From assembly GCA_029204225.1 (NCBI GenBank), contig CM055092.1:84068026-84132025 (forward strand): 64,000 bases of DNA, read 5' to 3'. Below, in pieces: positions 12,340 to 24,978 of this stretch. Positions within the stretch are counted from its first letter, which is position 1. Each line of letters begins with the position of its first letter. The translations under genes and the position numbers were made by a program. Below the pieces are notes generated by a model, which was given only the letters and a program-made list of their open reading frames with translations, did not search any database and was not told the origin of the DNA. This DNA comes from Diphasiastrum complanatum (lineage: Eukaryota; Streptophyta; Lycopodiopsida; Lycopodiales; Lycopodiaceae).

Positions 12340-13346
12340 AGAGATACTTATAAGGCAATATTTTCCTCTGCAGACAAAAGTGCTCCTTGTGCAGGGCATT
12401 GAAGGTCAAGCAAGACCATAATGTCAGTTAACGGGCCAACAGGGCCCGTTATCTAATACAAAGCTACAAACCTAGTTTTCCTTTCAAAGAAAGGCAAAAA
12501 TTTCATTTGAATGGCTCATCATCTTCACCACTCACTATATCCATTAGATATTGTAAAAAAAGGATTGATTCCATTCTTAGCAAATTGAATAATTAGAAGC
12601 ATTCAATTTATCATGTGAATCCAAAAGATATGCATTCATTGAAGCCATCTATCTCTTAAGATCTTGATCACAAGAATAGATGCAAACTAGAAATGATTGA
12701 GGAGACTAGCTTTCCCACAACCTAGGGAAAGCTCAAAAATTGACCTATCAATAAGATCCTACCTGATCTTAAGCCAAATCAAATCTATTAGTGTTAACAA
12801 AAATGGAAACTAGCTTGAATTTGCATAAAAATTGGATCTAGAATTGCCTCCTCCTTGATCTCAGCTTCATAAGGATATAGGATTCACCTAACCTGAACGT
12901 AAATGCCTCTTCAAATCATTCATACAAGATCAGGTTGAATCAACATGAAATAGTCAATCCAAACTATCTCACAAATCAAGCAAAATTGAACACAATCTTG
13001 ACTAGAATTGCATTCACTTGATGAGCACTTGTCAACAACTTTGGACTGACCCCAAAATTGAATATGTAAGATCTCTATAAGTCTAAGAACGACCTATCAC
13101 AGTATCAAAGATAAGGATCTACCTTCCTTTTGATTGATTGAAAATTATTCCATAGACTCCACAAATCGAGTAGCATCAATATGAGGAAAGTGCAAAATAC
13201 TTGCTATTTTGATCCAATTGATAAGAGATGACCATTAGATCCCTCTTCACTCAAATTGATCAAGGATTGAAGGTACTAGTCATAGATTATGTCTAGATAG
13301 CAATCAATGCTTGAATTACATCAAAACCTATGCATTTATTGGAATG
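12340..13346. other. No gene recognised; possible leader of a reverse-oriented copia remnant
   Basis: The stretch is AT-rich without long ORFs. Its only anchor is the primer site at its right end. If that site is real, this would be the untranslated leader of a minus-strand element whose gag and pol have been lost. Confidence 0.3.
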
Positions 13347-13358
13347 GCTCTGATACCA
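13347..13358 (-). other. Copia primer-binding site (initiator tRNA-Met type), reverse strand
   Basis: The plus strand reads GCTCTGATACCA, so the minus strand carries TGGTATCAGAGC, the standard match to the 3' end of initiator tRNA-Met. TG follows at 13359, as expected for the inner edge of a minus-strand LTR extending rightwards. The outer edge of that LTR was not located. Confidence 0.6.
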
Positions 13359-13630
13359 TGATAAAAATGCAACAAAATAAATCCATTTGATCCTAAAAAT
13401 GATAGAGAAAGCACCTACTTAAGATCCAAACAAGATCTAGAAGCTAGATTACTAATCAATGCATTGATTCCTAGCTTATCTTGGCTTGAACTCCATGAAT
13501 TAGCTTCAAAACTCTTCACAACACGTGTGGATGTACTGCCTGATGCTACCTGTGTATTGTACTTACAACTCCAATCTCATTCAATGAGCATAAAAACTCA
13601 TATCCCAATAGTATTCATCAATCAAAATCG

Positions 13631-14816
13631 TAGACTCAAACTAGTCAAGAAGGAAAATCTTGATTTTGCTCATTATTGGATGGAAATCACATCACATATT
13701 TATACATGTAGAGCTTGGAACTTAGCACATTAGGGCTTCTATGTAATCATCACAACCTCACCCTAACATCTAACCTAAAGATCCAATTGATCTACCTATT
13801 TAGAGTCAATACCTTGAGATCCAAAAAGAATGAGAAAATTGCTATTTTAAGCTCCTACTTTTTCTCTACCCTATCTATGCACTCTTTGGACACATTCCAA
13901 AGTTACCATTCCAAAGCTAGGTTAATGATTTGACTTAGAATAAGGTATCCTATGCTTTTGACACATATAACATCCCACATCATGGCCTCAAAGTCATTTA
14001 CAAGTGGAATTTATGCAAACTAGCTTGTGTAAATTGAACACTTTGCATGCCTATGAAGCCTCCCTTGCCACCATAGGAATAGTCATAGGGGATCACCCTT
14101 CCTCTTCCCATAGGTTAGCCACCCTATGTGGACCTCACCATTGGCAGAGTGTTGCACTCCCATGGACTACAAGGTCATAGTGCACATTAAAATCGGCCCA
14201 TTATACCTTAAACTTTGGGCTTCATAATTGAAGTGGATTTTTTGAGAGCTCTTAATTATTTTGTGGAGCAATACACAGATTCGTCAGATCCAACCATCAA
14301 ACAATTTGCGACATCTACACATGATTTGGCGTGAAAAGGGTCCATTTAACTTTCATGGAATGGGTCACATATTATCTCATCAAGCAGAGGTTAAAAGAAA
14401 TGAGCTCACCCGACGCCTCGCCACGATTTGTTTCCACATGTGTCATTGGACCATCACCAATTTTGGTGGAGTTTACTGTTGTAGGACACCATGTAAATAG
14501 CATAAACTAGATAGAAGAATAACTAGAAAGTCTCTGATTCTTGAGAGTGAGTATCTTCTTCAACCATTTGTTAGAAGCACACATTACAATCAAGAAATAA
14601 AGTCAAATTTACAACTAGTTTTCAAAAGTAACAACAAATTTTATTATTAAGTATTTCTAGTATCATAGCTAATATTAAAATTTTAAAATTAATATTCAAG
14701 AAAGTAGTAGTAAATTTCACAATGTAATATTTAAAATTTCATGGTGCACATTCACAATTGCAGAAATGAATATCACAATTTATTGCATATGAATTGAGAA
14801 AAGTAGTGATAAATTC
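13631..14816. repeat. Dispersed 1.2-kb repeat, member 2
   Basis: This is a near-identical partner of 4358-5549. It includes the same junction (about 14535) into reverse-complement small-ORF-element sequence, and here that sequence continues to about 14930. Because both members share the junction, the pair arose by copying a compound segment. Confidence 0.75.
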
Positions 14817-15148
14817 GATTGTTCTGAATTTTATGATTAAATTCACAAAAATGGTCACAACTTGTGCAATTAAACACTCACAAAGAACCACAAATATTAT
14901 TTATTCGTATGACAATATCCAGACACCTTGTATTTTCCTTTAACAAATCATACATATTACATATATATTGCATTGGCCTAGATCTGGCCTAAGAAGGGTT
15001 AACGCGTGTTTAATCACAATATGTGAGAAAAAAAATCTGATAATTTATAGTTCCCCGGTGTACATTGGTGAATGCAGTGGGAGAAATATGATAAATCAGA
15101 GATTTTTATGATACTTCGGTGCATGAGTCGGGTAATTTCTTGTACCAG

Positions 15149-15783
15149 TTTTGTAGAAGCTGCAAATCTTCACAAATGTGCAGTTGAAAAAAATGACTAG
15201 TGGTCATGGTAAAAAAATGTTGGAGATTTCAAGGCACATATATGTTATGTTATGGAGTGCTAACAAATATTCAAAAAAAAAAGTTTTGCCTTGTTATCAA
15301 ATGATAATTTCCAATGATTCTGTGGCTTCTAAGAAAATTCTTGATTCTCATTTTCTGCAGACAACTTTTGTGTACGAGCTCCAATAAGAGTGAATCTTCA
15401 GGTGATGTGCAGCGAATCCTTATCACGAAGGTAGTGATGATATGCACAACATTGTGTTTAAGATATATAGAAAGCAATTTGTCATTAATAGTTGCTAAAA
15501 TCTAATTGTGTATGTTCATTTGAGCTAAATTTCTAGTTGTTTGTTTCCAATACGAACAAATTGTTATCAATGTGCTGAAAATTCATATGTTTTTTTAGCT
15601 ACATCCAACAAAGTAGTAGTAGTACAAGAAGAATGCAAACATGCTTATAGAGACCTATTTGGACCAGTACAAGATGTTGGGAATGATGTTCCAACCACAA
15701 GAAAAATCAGGTTCTCCTTTCTAATTACACTTGTAAATATTCTCGTGGAAGAGCTAGAGATGCTGAGATCCCTTCAAGCCTAA
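15149..15783 (+). pseudogene. AP2-like family, 3'-exon copy B
   Basis: Counterparts of exons 3-5 of the gene at 811-2392 occur at about 15149-15218, 15361-15430 and 15599-15762. Exon 5 keeps AYRDLFGPVQDVGND. Exon 4 has lost one base (70 against 71), which shifts the frame. The exon 5 donor is changed from ATGGTGAG to ATGCTGAG. No AP2-domain exons precede it. It is clearly decayed. Confidence 0.65.
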
Positions 15784-17018
15784 AAGTATTGATGCTTAAG
15801 ATATTAGCCACTTCGATCCATCCTCTTTAAACTGTAATCATGTTTCTAGGCCATATATGCTTAGTGAACTTGCTTTCCTATTATGCAAGAAGGATCCAAT
15901 ATGATAGCAAATGAAAATGTTGCGTGAAAAGCAATCTGTACTTTATGTTAGCTCTCAACTTCAAGAGCGTCTGAAGCGCTAGGACCTTACATTCAACGGA
16001 CTATACAAAACATTACCTGTTTCAATTGAATGTACTACATACCTACTTTGAAAATGTTGGATTTTCTCTAGAAGCTTGGCATATCATACCTTGTTATCAA
16101 ATGCTCATAGCTCTTCAAATAGTTATGTTTGTGTTTTTTTGCTTCGATACTAGGTAATTGTGAGAAATGTTGAGAATTATTGAGCATGGTGATTCCATTA
16201 GGTTTTAGGAGTAATATTTAGCACTTAGTATACATGACTACTACTGTGCATTCATGCTAAGTGCTAATTAGTCTAAGAAACCCCAAATTATTTGAGTGAG
16301 AATGTTGGTTGTGATGGAGAAAAACTAATTCTTGCATTCTTATTGGGCCACGCATGCCCTAAAACGTATTTGAAGTGCATTCAAAATATTATGAAGTGTG
16401 GTTGAAAGTCATGTGGCTCTAGAAATTTTGAGAAAGATAACGAAGTCTCTAGAAAGAGCAAAACAGAGAAGGAAAGAAATTGATTGGAGAGAGAGCGCGA
16501 GGAGTGAGATTGATAGGGAGAGCCGTAGATGTTGCTTGCTGCTAGGAAGAGGATGACAAGTAATCGGGAAAGAGAAGAGGATGGTTGATGAGAGAGAAAA
16601 AACGCGCACGGGGAGTGATTGATCATTGAAAGAGAGAGGGACAGGGGGGTGGAGATGTTGCGCGCTGCTAGGACAAGAATGGCTGATCGGAAGGAGAGAC
16701 AAAGAGAGGGCAAGGGTGTTGCGTGATGCTAGGAGAAGGTGAGAATGGCTGATGAGAGGGACGGAGAGAGGTGAGAGAGAGGAGCAACACATCATGAGGG
16801 AGAGAGAGACAGAGACAGGGAGAGAGATGTTGAGAGAGCGGAGAGAGAGAGGAGTTTTTGTGAGGAATTTTTATGGTTAGGGTTACATTTTTAGGGTTCT
16901 TGGGAGTGAAAATAGCGATAATGTGAGATGGCTGATGAGAGAGAGAGAGAGAGAGATCCCATAATGAGACTAGTCAATTTTATTAGTTGACATTATAGAT
17001 ACCTGGCCGTAAGAAAAT

Positions 17019-17057
17019 CCTAACCCTAAAAACACCCTAACCCTAAAGACCCTAAAT
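17019..17057 (+). promoter_or_regulatory. Telo-box-like AACCCTAA cluster in a promoter-like segment
   Basis: Four CCCTAA words lie in 40 bp, between TTGACATTATAGATACCTGG and a CT-rich leader. The same arrangement occurs at 20740, 23811, 25411, 26747 and 51595. Telo-boxes near plant transcription starts are known in genes of the translation machinery. A role here is inference from position. Confidence 0.35.
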
Positions 17058-17139
17058 CTTCAATCTCTCCCCGCTCACTCAAATCTTCTCTCCTCTCACG
17101 ATTTGCAACATGTGCTCTCTCTCTCTCTCTCTCAACGCG

Positions 17140-17390
17140 TTGTCTCCAGTGGATGTGGAATCTGTAGCTGGGTTGTTGCATCAAATTACTACTGCCACCT
17201 CCGTCCTTTAAAACCCTCATCAATCAATAGAGTGGCATCATATGTTCTTGATAAAGCAACTCCCCCCCCGGTCCTTGTTTGATCATTCAATCCAGCTCCA
17301 GAATAAAGGGCAAATTCTGTAGCGATTTGTAAGCAGTGTAGCAGCCGCTCCCCGACATCTGAATTGTAAGCATCAAAGGCATCTTTGGTG

Positions 17391-17468
<78 letters not shown>

Positions 17469-17480
17469 GAGCCGAGAAAA
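17140..17480 (+). repeat. CT-rich 5' flank repeat, copy b
   Basis: This has the same order as the block at 1-540: a poly-C tract (about 17261-17268), CAGCTCCAGAATAAAGGGC, and a (CT)n run at about 17394-17464. It is duplicated exactly at 20861-21201. Confidence 0.8.
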
Positions 17481-17671
17481 GAAATATGAATCATAATAAA
17501 AGTTTGAATCGGACGCTTTTCTACAAACACAATACAATCAAATCAAGAACAGTGTGTGCTTAATCTCCTCCTATCTCAACAAAACAACCTTTCCCGATCA
17601 ACAAGCATACACGTTCTCCTCTCTCCTTCTCTCACTTCCCTCTCTTAACTCAGATTCTTGTCTCTCGATGT

Positions 17672-18290
17672 GATATTCATTTTCTACAATTGTGAATGCG
17701 CACCATGAAATTGTAAATATTACATTGTGAAATTTACTACTACTTTCGTGAATATTAATTTTGAAATTTTAATATTAGCTATGATACTACAAATTACTTA
17801 AGAATAAAATTTGACGTTACTTCTAAAAACTGGTTGCAATATTGTGAATCTACTATTTTAAAAGTTATGCATAATTTTGTGACTATTGATTCAAAGTTTG
17901 TGACATGATAGGTACTCAAATATAAAAATAATTATGATTATTTGTAAAGTTAGAAATTGACTAAATAATTTTCATCTATTCTTACTAAATGGTCATTTCT
18001 CATGTCAAAATTTACAAATCTCAAAGCACCACAATTATGGCAAGGCCTTTGTAGTATCTGGCCTCTATCTAAATCTTATTTTTTGATTGGACTGTGTGCT
18101 TCTAACAAATGGCTAGAGAAGATACTCACTCTCAAGATTTAGAGTGGAGTAATGGACTTTATGAATTACCATGCAATACTATTTTTTGTGGATTTGAGGA
18201 TACTCTCAAAGAGACATTCTTCCCAAATGACTCCTTGGCTTAGCTTTTGTTGGCTTGGAAGAGAACTTTTCCTAATTGAATGAACTCTCA
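17672..18290 (+). mobile_element. Small-ORF element, partial copy
   Basis: This matches the interior of the element at 27290-29055 from GTGATATTCATTTTC to the end of its small ORF. The left part of the element, including its GTGAATA-rich array, is absent. It lies between two copies of the CT-rich flank. The duplicate is at 21393-22011. Confidence 0.6.
18109..18243 (+). pseudogene. Small ORF of the element, truncated copy
   Basis: The frame opens MAREDTHSQDLEWSNGLYEL and is collinear with the 55-codon ORF at 28774. A TAG replaces codon 45, eleven residues before the full end. The exact duplicate is at 21830-21964. Confidence 0.5.
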
Positions 18291-18550
18291 TCGCGTTGTC
18301 TCCAGTGCATGTGGAATCTGTAACTGGGTTGTTGCTTCAGATTACTACTGCCACCTCTGTCCTCTAAAACCCTCATCAATCAATAGAGTGGCATCATATG
18401 TTCTTGATAAACCAACTCCCCCCCCCCCCCCGGCGCTTTTTTGATCATTCAATCCAGCTCCAGAATAAAGGGCAAATTATTTAGCGATTTGCAAGGAGTG
18501 TAGCAGCGGCTCCCCGACATCTAAATTGTAAGCATCAAAGGCATCTTTGG

Positions 18551-18602
<52 letters not shown>

Positions 18603-18625
18603 TCTCCATTGAGCCGGACAAAGAA
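18290..18625 (+). repeat. CT-rich 5' flank repeat, copy c
   Basis: It has a poly-C tract at about 18418-18430 and a (CT)n run at about 18554-18598, ending CCATTGAGCCGG. It leads directly into the exon set at 18838. The duplicate is at 22011-22346. Confidence 0.8.
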
Positions 18626-18837
18626 ATATGAATCAGAATAAAAGTTTGAATCAGACGCTTTCTGCAAACACAGTACAGTAAAATCAGGAACAGCGTGTGC
18701 TTAATTTCCTCCTATCTCAAGAAAACAACCTTTCCCGATCAACAAGCATACACATTCTTCTCTCTCCCTCTCTCACTTCCCTCTCTCAACTCAGATTCTT
18801 GTCTCTTGATCCATCGCTTGCAGGCACTCTCTGGAAA

Positions 18838-19471
18838 GTTCTCTTTCCAAAAGTTTCTAGGATTTGTACACGCTGCAAATCTTCACAAACGTGCAGCTGA
18901 AAAAAAGTCTAGTGGTCATGGTAAAAAAAGGTTGGAGATTTCAAGGCACATATATGTTATTATGTAGTGCTGACAAACATTCAAAATTTTATTTTGCCTT
19001 GTTATCAAACGATAATTTCCAATGGTTCTGTGGATTCTAAAAATGTTCCTGGTTCTCATTTTCTACAAACACTTTTGCTTCCGAGCTCCAATTAGAGTAA
19101 ATCTTTAGGTGATTCAAAGCGAATGGTGTTCTCTAAAGGTCGTGCTGATACATGGAGTGTTGTGCGTTTTCTCTCAAGATTTATAGAAAGCAAAATATTA
19201 TTAATAGATGCTCAGATCTAATGATGTATGTTTATTTGAGCTAAATTTATAGTTATTTGTTTCCAATATGAACAAATTGTTTCCATCTCCTTAACAATGT
19301 GCTGAGAATTCATATGTTTTTTTAGCTACATCCAACAAAGCAGCAGTAGTACAAGAAAAATTCGACCACACTTATAAGGACCTATTTGGACCAATAGAAA
19401 ATTTTGAGAAAATCAAGTTTCCCTTTCTACTCGCACTTGTAAATATTCTCGTGGAAGAGCTAGAGATGGTG
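18838..19471 (+). pseudogene. AP2-like family, 3'-exon copy C
   Basis: Exon 3 (about 18862-18932) reads FVHAANLHKRAAEKKSSGHG and keeps the AAAAAG/GTTGG donor context. Exon 4 is at about 19064-19137. Exon 5 (19327-19468) keeps YKDLFGPI but has lost about 20 bases in its middle. The AP2 exons are absent. The CT-rich flank is joined directly upstream of exon 3, so this copy lost the AP2-domain part by deletion. Confidence 0.6.
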
Positions 19472-20860
19472 AGAATTTTGAAAATCCCTTCTAGCCTGAA
19501 AGTATTAATGCTTAAGATATTATCCACTTCAATCCATCCTCTTTAAACTGTAATCAAGTTTCTAGGCCATATATGTGTCTAGTCAACTTGCTTTCTTATT
19601 ATCCAAGAAGGATCCAATATTGTTGCTTTCAAATTATAATGTTGCAGTAAAAGCAAGCTGTACTTTATGTTAGCTCTCAATATCAATAGGGTCCGAAGCA
19701 CTAGGACTTTACATTCAATAGACCATACAAAACATTACCTTTTAAATTGAATGTACCACATGCCTACTTTGAAAATGCTGGATTTTCTTTAGAAGCTTGG
19801 CATATCATACCTTGTCATCAAATGCTCATAGCTCTTCAAATAGTTATGTTTGTGTTTTTTTGCTTCGATACTAGGTAATTGTGAGAAATGTTGAGAATTA
19901 TTGAGCATGGTGATTCCATTAGGTTTTAGGAGTAATATTTAGCACTTAGTATACATGACTACTACTGTGCATTCATGCTAAGTGCTAATTAGTCTAAGAA
20001 ACCCCAAATTATTTGAGTGAGAATGTTGGTTGTGATGGAGAAAAACTAATTCTTGCATTCTTATTGGGCCACGCATGCCCTAAAACGTATTTGAAGTGCA
20101 TTCAAAATATTATGAAGTGTGGTTGAAAGTCATGTGGCTCTAGAAATTTTGAGAAAGATAACGAAGTCTCTAGAAAGAGCAAAACAGAGAAGGAAAGAAA
20201 TTGATTGGAGAGAGAGCGCGAGGAGTGAGATTGATAGGGAGAGCCGTAGATGTTGCTTGCTGCTAGGAAGAGGATGACAAGTAATCGGGAAAGAGAAGAG
20301 GATGGTTGATGAGAGAGAAAAAACGCGCACGGGGAGTGATTGATCATTGAAAGAGAGAGGGACAGGGGGGTGGAGATGTTGCGCGCTGCTAGGACAAGAA
20401 TGGCTGATCGGAAGGAGAGACAAAGAGAGGGCAAGGGTGTTGCGTGATGCTAGGAGAAGGTGAGAATGGCTGATGAGAGGGACGGAGAGAGGTGAGAGAG
20501 AGGAGCAACACATCATGAGGGAGAGAGAGACAGAGACAGGGAGAGAGATGTTGAGAGAGCGGAGAGAGAGAGGAGTTTTTGTGAGGAATTTTTATGGTTA
20601 GGGTTACATTTTTAGGGTTCTTGGGAGTGAAAATAGCGATAATGTGAGATGGCTGATGAGAGAGAGAGAGAGAGAGATCCCATAATGAGACTAGTCAATT
20701 TTATTAGTTGACATTATAGATACCTGGCCGTAAGAAAATCCTAACCCTAAAAACACCCTAACCCTAAAGACCCTAAATCTTCAATCTCTCCCCGCTCACT
20801 CAAATCTTCTCTCCTCTCACGATTTGCAACATGTGCTCTCTCTCTCTCTCTCTCAACGCG

Positions 20861-21111
20861 TTGTCTCCAGTGGATGTGGAATCTGTAGCTGGGTTGTTGC
20901 ATCAAATTACTACTGCCACCTCCGTCCTTTAAAACCCTCATCAATCAATAGAGTGGCATCATATGTTCTTGATAAAGCAACTCCCCCCCCGGTCCTTGTT
21001 TGATCATTCAATCCAGCTCCAGAATAAAGGGCAAATTCTGTAGCGATTTGTAAGCAGTGTAGCAGCCGCTCCCCGACATCTGAATTGTAAGCATCAAAGG
21101 CATCTTTGGTG

Positions 21112-21189
<78 letters not shown>

Positions 21190-21201
21190 GAGCCGAGAAA
21201 A
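20861..21201 (+). repeat. CT-rich 5' flank repeat, duplicate of copy b
   Basis: This lies inside tandem unit 2 and is identical to 17140-17480 as far as read, including the CT and C tract lengths. Confidence 0.8.
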
Positions 21202-22010
21202 GAAATATGAATCATAATAAAAGTTTGAATCGGACGCTTTTCTACAAACACAATACAATCAAATCAAGAACAGTGTGTGCTTAATCTCCTCCTATCTCAA
21301 CAAAACAACCTTTCCCGATCAACAAGCATACACGTTCTCCTCTCTCCTTCTCTCACTTCCCTCTCTTAACTCAGATTCTTGTCTCTCGATGTGATATTCA
21401 TTTTCTACAATTGTGAATGCGCACCATGAAATTGTAAATATTACATTGTGAAATTTACTACTACTTTCGTGAATATTAATTTTGAAATTTTAATATTAGC
21501 TATGATACTACAAATTACTTAAGAATAAAATTTGACGTTACTTCTAAAAACTGGTTGCAATATTGTGAATCTACTATTTTAAAAGTTATGCATAATTTTG
21601 TGACTATTGATTCAAAGTTTGTGACATGATAGGTACTCAAATATAAAAATAATTATGATTATTTGTAAAGTTAGAAATTGACTAAATAATTTTCATCTAT
21701 TCTTACTAAATGGTCATTTCTCATGTCAAAATTTACAAATCTCAAAGCACCACAATTATGGCAAGGCCTTTGTAGTATCTGGCCTCTATCTAAATCTTAT
21801 TTTTTGATTGGACTGTGTGCTTCTAACAAATGGCTAGAGAAGATACTCACTCTCAAGATTTAGAGTGGAGTAATGGACTTTATGAATTACCATGCAATAC
21901 TATTTTTTGTGGATTTGAGGATACTCTCAAAGAGACATTCTTCCCAAATGACTCCTTGGCTTAGCTTTTGTTGGCTTGGAAGAGAACTTTTCCTAATTGA
22001 ATGAACTCTC

Positions 22011-22271
22011 ATCGCGTTGTCTCCAGTGCATGTGGAATCTGTAACTGGGTTGTTGCTTCAGATTACTACTGCCACCTCTGTCCTCTAAAACCCTCATCAA
22101 TCAATAGAGTGGCATCATATGTTCTTGATAAACCAACTCCCCCCCCCCCCCCGGCGCTTTTTTGATCATTCAATCCAGCTCCAGAATAAAGGGCAAATTA
22201 TTTAGCGATTTGCAAGGAGTGTAGCAGCGGCTCCCCGACATCTAAATTGTAAGCATCAAAGGCATCTTTGG

Positions 22272-22323
<52 letters not shown>

Positions 22324-22346
22324 TCTCCATTGAGCCGGACAAAGAA
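22011..22346 (+). repeat. CT-rich 5' flank repeat, duplicate of copy c
   Basis: This lies inside tandem unit 2 and is identical to 18290-18625 as far as read. Confidence 0.8.
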
Positions 22347-22558
22347 ATATGAATCAGAATAAAAGTTTGAATCAGACGCTTTCTGCAAACACAGTACAGT
22401 AAAATCAGGAACAGCGTGTGCTTAATTTCCTCCTATCTCAAGAAAACAACCTTTCCCGATCAACAAGCATACACATTCTTCTCTCTCCCTCTCTCACTTC
22501 CCTCTCTCAACTCAGATTCTTGTCTCTTGATCCATCGCTTGCAGGCACTCTCTGGAAA

Positions 22559-23192
22559 GTTCTCTTTCCAAAAGTTTCTAGGATTTGTACACGCTGCAAA
22601 TCTTCACAAACGTGCAGCTGAAAAAAAGTCTAGTGGTCATGGTAAAAAAAGGTTGGAGATTTCAAGGCACATATATGTTATTATGTAGTGCTGACAAACA
22701 TTCAAAATTTTATTTTGCCTTGTTATCAAACGATAATTTCCAATGGTTCTGTGGATTCTAAAAATGTTCCTGGTTCTCATTTTCTACAAACACTTTTGCT
22801 TCCGAGCTCCAATTAGAGTAAATCTTTAGGTGATTCAAAGCGAATGGTGTTCTCTAAAGGTCGTGCTGATACATGGAGTGTTGTGCGTTTTCTCTCAAGA
22901 TTTATAGAAAGCAAAATATTATTAATAGATGCTCAGATCTAATGATGTATGTTTATTTGAGCTAAATTTATAGTTATTTGTTTCCAATATGAACAAATTG
23001 TTTCCATCTCCTTAACAATGTGCTGAGAATTCATATGTTTTTTTAGCTACATCCAACAAAGCAGCAGTAGTACAAGAAAAATTCGACCACACTTATAAGG
23101 ACCTATTTGGACCAATAGAAAATTTTGAGAAAATCAAGTTTCCCTTTCTACTCGCACTTGTAAATATTCTCGTGGAAGAGCTAGAGATGGTG
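22559..23192 (+). pseudogene. AP2-like family, duplicate of 3'-exon copy C
   Basis: This is the tandem copy of 18838-19471 with the same internal deletion in exon 5. Confidence 0.6.
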
Positions 23193-23754
23193 AGAATTTT
23201 GAAAATCCCTTCTAGCCTGAAAGTATTAATGCTTAAGATATTATCCACTTCAATCCATCCTCTTTAAACTGTAATCAAGTTTCTAGGCCATATATGTGTC
23301 TAGTCAACTTGCTTTCTTATTATCCAAGAAGGATCCAATATTGTTGCTTTCAAATTATAATGTTGCAGTAAAAGCAAGCTGTACTTTATGTTAGCTCTCA
23401 ATATCAATAGGGTCCGAAGCACTAGGACTTTACATTCAATAGACCATACAAAACATTACCTTTTAAATTGAATGTACCACATGCCTACTTTGAAAATGCT
23501 GGATTTTCTTTAGAAGCTTGGCATATCATACCTTGTCATCTTATGCTCATAGCTCTTCAAATAGTTATGTTTGTGTTTTTTTGCTTCGATTCTAGGTAAT
23601 TGTGAGAAATGTTGATAATTATTGAGCATGGTGATTCCATTAGGTTTAAGGAGTAGTATTTAGCACTTAGCATACATGACTCCTATTGTGCATGTATGCT
23701 AAGTGCTAATTAGTCTAAGAAACCCCAAATTGTTTGTGTGAGAGAGAGATCCAC

Positions 23755-23906
23755 ATAATTAGCCAAGACAATTTTATTAGTTGACATTTTAGATACCTGG
23801 CCCAAAGAAAATCCTAGCCCTAAAGAAGCCCTAACCCTAAAGACCCTAAATATTCAATCTATCCCCAGTCTCTCAAATCTTCCCTCCTCTCACGATCTGC
23901 AACCTA

Positions 23907-23977
<71 letters not shown>

Positions 23978-24211
23978 ACTCTCTGACGTCTTCTTCAATC
24001 TCTCCCCGCTCTCTAAAATCTTCTCTCCTCTCACGATCAGCAACCTGCGCTCTGTCTCTCTCTCTCACTCTCACTCTCACTCTCACTCTCCCCGTTCTCT
24101 CGAATCTCTCCTCTCACGATCTGCAACGCGCACTCTCTCTCTCTCTCTCTCATTGTCTCTCTCACGTCCTCAGTCTCTCAATCGAATCAACCTCTCTCTC
24201 TCTCTCATCGC
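23755..24211 (+). promoter_or_regulatory. Promoter-like, CT-rich segment
   Basis: ATTAGTTGACATTTTAGATA and AACCCTAA words are followed by several CT and CA runs, alternating with CTCCCCGCTCTC and CACGATCTGCAACC phrases that repeat about every 100 bp. It precedes flank copy d. I infer a 5' regulatory and leader role from the recurring arrangement. Confidence 0.35.
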
Positions 24212-24463
24212 GTTGTCTCTAGTACATGTGGAATATGTAACTGGGTTGTTGCTTCAGATTACTACTGCCACCTCCCTCCTCTAAAACCCTCATCAATCTA
24301 TAGGCGTGGCAGCATATGTTCTTGATAAAGCAACCGCCCATCCCCCCTGTCTGATCGTTCAATCCAGCTCCAGAATAAAGGGCAAATTATTCAGCGATTT
24401 GCAAGGAGTGTAACAACCGCTCCCCGGCATCTGAATTGTAAGCATCAAAGGCATCTTTGGTGC

Positions 24464-24498
<35 letters not shown>

Positions 24499-24530
24499 TC
24501 TCTCCATTGAGCCGGGAAAAGAAATATGAA
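24212..24530 (+). repeat. CT-rich 5' flank repeat, copy d
   Basis: This has the standard order with a short CT run (about 24468-24493). It is the 5' flank of the AP2 exon at 24979. From 24530 to 24978 the sequence continues collinear with 355-810 of the first copy. Confidence 0.75.
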
Positions 24531-24978
24531 TCCGAATAAAACTTTGAATCAGACGCTGTTCTGCAAATACGAAACATTAAAATCAAGAACATCGTGTGCT
24601 TAATTTCCTCCTATCTCAACAAAGCAACTTTTCCCGATCCACAAGCTCCAGAAGTTTCTAGGAATTTCCAGAAGTTTTTGAAAGCTCGTAATCTCTCTCT
24701 CTAAAATGCACGTGTCTGCCGTTTAACCTTGCTTTAACTGCCTTTCAAATGCCATCAAAGACGTTTACGTTCTAGGGCAAACCTGTCTAACTGGGGTGAC
24801 ATTCTCTCTCATATGTTTGCTTGCACGCTAGCTTCGATTTTCATGCATGATATCACAGTTTAACTTAGCTATCGTGCTGCTAAGTTTCAACTGCAAATAA
24901 ATTTTCCTCAGGCAATCGCAGTCCTCTACGTCGATTTCGCCGGTTAACTCTACGTGGGAGTGAAATTCACGGGCAGCT

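Larger units (their letters stand above)
16096..19816. repeat. 3,721-bp tandem duplication, unit 1
   Basis: Every position I compared equals position +3721, including the lengths of the CT and C runs. The unit holds a GA-rich region (16440-16860), telo-box-like AACCCTAA words (17019-17057), two CT-rich flank repeats (about 17140 and 18290), a partial small-ORF element (17672-18290) and an AP2-like exon set (18838-19471). Confidence 0.93.
19817..23537. repeat. 3,721-bp tandem duplication, unit 2
   Basis: This is the second copy of 16096-19816. The seam is hybrid: up to 19816 it matches the right-hand relative (TTGTC before ATC), and from 19820 it matches the left-hand relative (AAATGC after ATC). 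At 23541 the right-hand relative reads TTATGC instead. Confidence 0.93.

Noticed and set aside
13347-14530. Complete reverse copia LTR
   Set aside because: The primer site and inner TG are good, but I could not find an outer border, a second LTR or a target duplication, so only the primer site is annotated.
16381-16795. Serine/leucine-rich minus-strand ORFs of 110 and 128 codons (and their duplicates at 20102)
   Set aside because: They are the reverse strand of a GAGAGA-rich low-complexity region, with two overlapping frames and no motif.
17019-17057. Interstitial telomere repeat
   Set aside because: Only a few AACCCTAA words with irregular spacing are present, in a promoter-like context that recurs with the gene family.
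17189-17530. Minus-strand frame through the CT-rich flank (KDAFDAYNSD region)
   Set aside because: It is open in one copy and its duplicate only. In the copies at 1, 18.3, 24.2 and 50.4 kb the same frame has a stop, so it is probably noncoding.
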